DNA of 64,000 bases, from NCBI GenBank assembly GCA_002436005.1, contig DIXG01000075.1, forward strand, positions 1 through 64,000, read 5' to 3'. The DNA comes from Anaerolineaceae bacterium UBA6086. Lineage in GTDB: Bacteria > Chloroflexota > Anaerolineae > Anaerolineales > Anaerolineaceae. Below the pieces are notes generated by a model, which saw nothing but the letters and a program-made list of their open reading frames with translations, was not told the origin of the DNA and did no database searches. The position numbers and the translations under genes are program-made. This document shows positions 60,529 to 64,000 of the stretch, in pieces. Numbering within the stretch: position 1 is the first letter of the stretch; each line of letters starts with the position of its first letter.

Positions 60529-60942
60529 GCGGACTAAAGTCCGCACTCCAATGGGTGTCATCGCGAGCGCAGCGTGGCGATCTTGTCGGTGGGAATGGAG
60601 GTTGAGGTCTGTGTGGTCTTTTTGCGGACTAAAGTCCGCACTCCAGTGGTTGTCATCGCGAGCGCAGCGTGGCGATCTTGAGGGTGTGATACTTATGCGG
60701 ACTAAAGTCCGCAGTCCTGCGGGTGTCATCGCGAGCGCAGCGTGGCGATCTTGTTGTTGAGAATGGGGACGAGGTCTGTGTGGTCTTTTTGCGGCCTAAA
60801 GTCCGCACTCCAAAGAATGTCATCGCGAGCGCAGCGTGGCAATCTCGTTGGTGGGAATGGAGGTTGAGGTCTGTGTGGTCTTTTTGCGGACTAAAGTCCG
60901 CAGTCCTGTGGATGCCATCGCGAGCGCAGCGTGGCAATCTGG
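60529..60942. repeat. Five-unit tandem repeat (about 95 bp) with hairpin and REP-like modules
   Basis: Units begin at 60529, 60624, 60697, 60791 and 60886 (spacings 95, 73, 94, 95). Each has GCGGACTAAAGTCCGC (a 6-bp stem with TAAA loop; the fourth copy reads GCGGCCTAAAGTCCGC) followed by TGTCATCGCGAGCGCAGCG and TGGCGATCT (last two copies TGGCAATCT). The second module resembles the widespread ATCGCGAGCGCAGCG-type intergenic repeat of bacteria. Linkers share GGAATGGAGGTTGAGGTCTGT. No gene is seen inside. Confidence 0.85.
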
Positions 60943-60995
60943 CGGGTAGTGTATAATTGTTTCGAATAGGATTGAAGATTGGAGGAGCGATTAGG

Positions 60996-62147
60996 ATGAA
61001 ATATCGGAAGTTTGGGTCACTGGATTGGGAAGTCTCAGCCCTGGGGTTTGGCGCCATGCGGCTGCCTGTGATGGAAGACGACAGAAACAAGATCAATGAG
61101 CCTGAAGCCTTTGCAATGATGCGCCTGGCAATTGATGCGGGTGTTAATTACCTAGATACGGCTTACCCCTATCACCAGCAGCAAAGCGAGGGATTGGTTG
61201 GTAAGGTGCTCAAGGATGGCTACCGTGATAAAGTCAAACTTGCGACAAAAATGCCCTGCTGGCTTGTCAAAGAAGCGTCCGATTTTGATTTGTACCTTGA
61301 AAAACAAATGAAACGGCTGGAGGTGGATCAGATTGATTTTTATCTGCTGCATTCCCTCAACCAAAGCACCTGGCAAACGGTAAAAGATCTTGGCGTGCTG
61401 GATTGGGCAGAAAAACGCATGGCAGAAGGGTTATTCACGCATTTGGGTTTCTCATTTCATGATGACTATCCCGTATTTGAGGAGATTGTGACCGGTTACG
61501 ACAACTGGACGCTGGCGCAGATCCAATATAACTACATGGACATCGATTACCAGGCTGGGCGCAAAGGGCTGCTCCTTGCATCGGATCGCGGGCTGGCAGT
61601 AGTCGTGATGGAACCGCTGCGCGGCGGTCGGATTGCCAATAACCCGCCGCCCGCCCCTGTTGCCCGGGTGTTTGAGACCAGTGAACGGAACTGGACGCCT
61701 GCAGCCTGGGCGTTCCAATGGCTTTGGGATCAACCACAGGTGGCAACAACCCTGAGTGGGATGTCGACCATGGACCAGGTACAGGAGAATCTTGCCACGG
61801 CTTCGGAATCAGGCGTCGGCTCACTGACCGATGATGATCGTGCTCTGATTGAAAAAGTACGTGAGGCTTACAGCTCGCTTGCACCCATTCCTTGCACGCA
61901 GTGTGAGTACTGTCTGCCCTGCCCTAATGGGGTGGCAATTCCCCGGGTATTCAGCATTTATAATGATGCTGTGTCTTATGACACTTGGGGACATGCCAAA
62001 TGGGCATATAACAACCAGCTGAAAGCCGATGAAATGGCAGATAACTGCATTGAATGTGGCGAATGTGAAATTGTCTGCCCGCAACATATTGAGATCATCG
62101 ATTGGTTGGCAAGGGTACACGAAGCGCTGGCGCAGCCTGCGGAGTAA
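60996..62147 (+). CDS. Aldo/keto reductase with C-terminal 4Fe-4S domain
   Basis: A 383-residue NADPH-dependent oxidoreductase. The aldo/keto reductase barrel shows LGFGAMRLPV, DAGVNYLDTAYPYH (catalytic Asp-Tyr), KLATKMPCW (Lys) and LLHSLNQ (His). The C-terminus adds CTQCEYCLPCPNGVAIPRVF and CIECGECEIVCPQHIEI, an Fe-S-binding module typical of this subfamily, also found in other anaerobes. Start at 60996 with GGAGGAG 9 nt before. The substrate is unknown. The repeat block ends about 50 bp upstream. Confidence 0.92.
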   Translation: MKYRKFGSLDWEVSALGFGAMRLPVMEDDRNKINEPEAFAMMRLAIDAGVNYLDTAYPYHQQQSEGLVGKVLKDGYRDKVKLATKMPCWLVKEASDFDLYLEKQMKRLEVDQIDFYLLHSLNQSTWQTVKDLGVLDWAEKRMAEGLFTHLGFSFHDDYPVFEEIVTGYDNWTLAQIQYNYMDIDYQAGRKGLLLASDRGLAVVVMEPLRGGRIANNPPPAPVARVFETSERNWTPAAWAFQWLWDQPQVATTLSGMSTMDQVQENLATASESGVGSLTDDDRALIEKVREAYSSLAPIPCTQCEYCLPCPNGVAIPRVFSIYNDAVSYDTWGHAKWAYNNQLKADEMADNCIECGECEIVCPQHIEIIDWLARVHEALAQPAE

Positions 62148-62263
62148 GTACAATTTGCAGAGTTGATAGGATAATCAACATCCCGGTGCCAATCGAGTTC
62201 GTGCTGGGATGCTTGCTACTTTTTGAGGACTTTTTCGTATATCAGGCATGAGGGAGTGACATT

Positions 62264-63112
62264 ATGTCATTTCCTGACGAAGGAACAGCAGTGACAGAAA
62301 ACATGGATGAGTCAAAATCCGTTTCTCGATCCCACACCAGGCTGCGCTGGATTCTGCTGGCGCTGGCGGTCCTCTTGACGGTGGTGTGGTTGTTCCTGAC
62401 GCCGGATGGGATCCTGGGTAAGGCAGACGCAGTTGGCTATGCAGTCTGTCACCGAATCAGCGTACGGGCGTATCATATTCATGATCGTCCGATGCCGCTG
62501 TGTGCACGGTGTTCCGGGATGTTTCTGGGCGCCTTGCTGGGGATGGTGTACCAGTTTAGCCAGGGGAAAAAGGGAAAAATGCCGCCGTTCCCAGCCTTCG
62601 TTTTATTTGGCTTGATGGCGCTGGCGTGGGCGCTGGACGGTGTCAACTCGTTCTTGATGCTCACGCCAATGGTTGATGCAGTTTACGAGACGACAAACCT
62701 GACCAGGTTGATCACCGGGACGGGGATGGGTCTGGCAGTTTCTGCGGTGCTCTATCCTGCGTTCATCCAGACCATGTTCAATACCTGGAAGGATGATTCT
62801 GCTCTGGGTAATTACCGCCAGGTTGGCGGGCTGATCTTGCTGGCTGCACTGGTCGATGTGCTGGTGGTTGTGGAGATCCCCTGGGTGCTTTATGTGCTTG
62901 CTCTGTTGAGCGCAGCAGGTGTGCTGGGGCTGTTGATGACTGTTTACAGCATGGTTTTTGTGATGATTGCCAAATTGGAGAACACTTATTCGCAATTCAG
63001 GCAGTTGGTCAACCCGATTTTGGCTGGTTACCTGATCGCACTGGCACAGATTGGTGCCATTGACCTGTTTCGTTACCTCTGGACAGGTACGTGGAGCGGC
63101 TTTAGTTTGTGA
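62264..63112 (+). CDS. DUF2085-type membrane protein
   Basis: A 282-residue membrane protein with about six hydrophobic segments. The stretch GYAVCHRISVRAYHIHDRPMPLCARCSGMFLGALLG is the conserved Cys/His-rich part of DUF2085 proteins. After it come segments with a Gly-Thr-Gly-rich helix (LITGTGMGLAVSAVLYP). Cys-His-Cys-Cys could bind metal; function is unknown. GGGAG 7 nt before the ATG. The next gene starts about 50 bp downstream on the same strand. Confidence 0.85.
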   Translation: MSFPDEGTAVTENMDESKSVSRSHTRLRWILLALAVLLTVVWLFLTPDGILGKADAVGYAVCHRISVRAYHIHDRPMPLCARCSGMFLGALLGMVYQFSQGKKGKMPPFPAFVLFGLMALAWALDGVNSFLMLTPMVDAVYETTNLTRLITGTGMGLAVSAVLYPAFIQTMFNTWKDDSALGNYRQVGGLILLAALVDVLVVVEIPWVLYVLALLSAAGVLGLLMTVYSMVFVMIAKLENTYSQFRQLVNPILAGYLIALAQIGAIDLFRYLWTGTWSGFSL

Positions 63113-63165
63113 GAAATTATGACTATAATTAGGATAAGACTGGAAGTGAAAGGATTGGAAAAGGA

Positions 63166-63720
63166 ATGGATATTTTAGCAGCGTTTGGCTTATCTGCCAG
63201 CGCAGGATTGAATGCCTATATTCCATTATTAATTGTTTCTTTGCTGGCTCGTTTCACGGATCTGATCGTCCTTTCGGAACCCTGGAAGGCAATGGGATCC
63301 TGGTGGATCATTGGGCTGCTGGCTGTTTTATCCCTGGTTGAGTTCTTTGCGGATAAAATTCCCGCGGTCAACCATGTGAATGATGCTGTGCAGACCTTTA
63401 TTCGACCGACAGCCGGCGCGATTTTATTTGCAGCCAGTGCAAAGACAATCACGGATATCCACCCGATCATCTCGATTGCTGCAGGGCTGCTGGTGGCTGG
63501 CACGGTGCATGTGGTCAAGGCGGCGGCAGTTCGTCCCGCGATTACAGCCACGACTGCCGGCCTGGGAGATGTCCCGGTCAGCCTGGCGGAAGATGTGGTT
63601 TCAACCACGTTATCATTGCTGTCTATTCTACTGCCGGTTGTGGTTGGCATTGTGTTGCTGCTTCTGGCGATCTGGATCATCTGGTGGCTCACAAGGAGAA
63701 CACTGAGGTCTAATAGCTGA
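63166..63720 (+). CDS. DUF4126-type membrane protein
   Basis: A 184-residue membrane protein. ILAAFGLSASAGLNAYIPLL and LVEFFADKIPAVNHVNDAVQTFIRPTAGA are characteristic of DUF4126 proteins, together with LAAGTVHVVKAAAVRPAITATT-like and GDVPVSLAEDVVSTTLSLL segments. Four to five hydrophobic helices. Its role is unknown. It follows the DUF2085 gene and precedes another membrane gene in the same direction. Confidence 0.85.
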   Translation: MDILAAFGLSASAGLNAYIPLLIVSLLARFTDLIVLSEPWKAMGSWWIIGLLAVLSLVEFFADKIPAVNHVNDAVQTFIRPTAGAILFAASAKTITDIHPIISIAAGLLVAGTVHVVKAAAVRPAITATTAGLGDVPVSLAEDVVSTTLSLLSILLPVVVGIVLLLLAIWIIWWLTRRTLRSNS

Positions 63721-63784
63721 AGTTGGCTTGTTACAATTAGGTTGTTTATTTTTGAGTCATTGTTAATTTATGAATGGAGACCCT

Positions 63785-64000
63785 ATGTCGTATCAGAATT
63801 ATCAAACCCCACCCCCAAATTATGGTTCACAATCTTCCACACTTGCCGTGATCAGCTTGCTCTCTGGGATTGCCAGTTTCTTCATTGTCCCGCTGTTGGG
63901 TGCCATTGCGGCAATCATTACCGGCGGTATGGCAAAAAAGGAAATTAATCAGAGCGCAGGAAGGATCACTGGTCTTGGCATGGCAAACTGGGGCATGATC
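63785..64000 (+). CDS. DUF4190-like membrane protein, N-terminal part
   Basis: The gene runs off the window. The visible 72 residues have a Tyr/Gln/Pro-rich N-terminus (SYQNYQTPPPNYGSQ), a membrane segment (LAVISLLSGIASFFIVPLLGAIAAIITGGMA) and KKEINQSAGRITGLGMANWGMI, as in DUF4190-type small membrane proteins. GGAG is upstream of the ATG. The C-terminal half and the stop are not in the window. Confidence 0.75.
   Translation, partial: MSYQNYQTPPPNYGSQSSTLAVISLLSGIASFFIVPLLGAIAAIITGGMAKKEINQSAGRITGLGMANWGMI

Noticed and set aside
60529..60942. CRISPR-like array
   Set aside because: The parts between the short modules are themselves similar and the units are 73-95 bp; no cas genes are near. 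It is a tandem repeat.

Overview
The window looks like chromosomal DNA of a Chloroflexota bacterium, most likely class Anaerolineae. This is inferred from gene content and style: Thr/Pro-rich lipoproteins, family-5 solute-binding proteins with Ala/Glu-rich linkers, a fused glycyl-tRNA synthetase, paired MecA-like transpeptidases, RecO/UvrB/MutY of matching style, and mostly GC-rich codon use. No rRNA genes and no CRISPR array are visible. One tRNA (Gln, TTG) is present.

Layout. 1-368: the tail of an IS1182-like insertion sequence. 387-2590: recX and rny (minus). 3110-8874: a strikingly AT-rich four-gene minus-strand operon encoding an Hsp70-TPR protein, an SF1 UvrD-like helicase, a protein with a long charged tail, and an unrecognised protein. 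9055-19899: mostly housekeeping genes on plus (RNase Z, homocysteine methyltransferase family, Maf, two tandem lipoprotein transpeptidases, RsgA, an orphan solute-binding lipoprotein). 19952-20504: a small membrane gene broken at a T8 run. 20890-28518: a complete oligopeptide-type ABC importer whose binding protein reads in circularly permuted order. 28705-36000: tRNA-Gln, glmU, a CorC-like protein, cdd, recO, glyQS. 36033-37495: HUMPS-like enzyme and slipin (minus). 37646-40348: MBL-like protein, small protein, mutY, pcm. 40666-43585: secreted zinc-protease-like protein and a lipoprotein. 43800-45211: transaldolase-like and SIS proteins. 45376-47418: uvrB.

47490-55839 (minus) holds acylphosphatase, a HEAT-repeat protein, RseP and an apparent isoprenoid operon: UbiD-like, aconitase-X large and small subunits, UbiX, an M48 CAAX-type protease and a mevalonate-decarboxylase homologue. 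In archaea the first four act together (phosphomevalonate dehydratase, anhydromevalonate-phosphate decarboxylase and its prenyl-FMN supplier), so this bacterium appears to carry an archaeal-type mevalonate branch beside a GHMP-type decarboxylase.

56006-64000: a subtilase, a small protein, a photolyase with an attenuator-like leader encoding a 20-residue peptide, a five-unit 95-bp repeat block, an Fe-S aldo/keto reductase and three small membrane-protein genes.

The best candidates for undescribed biology are the Hsp70/helicase island (its helicase ends in an SSB-type acidic tip), the permuted binding protein, the archaeal-type mevalonate operon and the photolyase leader. All calls come from reading motifs by eye; no database search or structure prediction was run.
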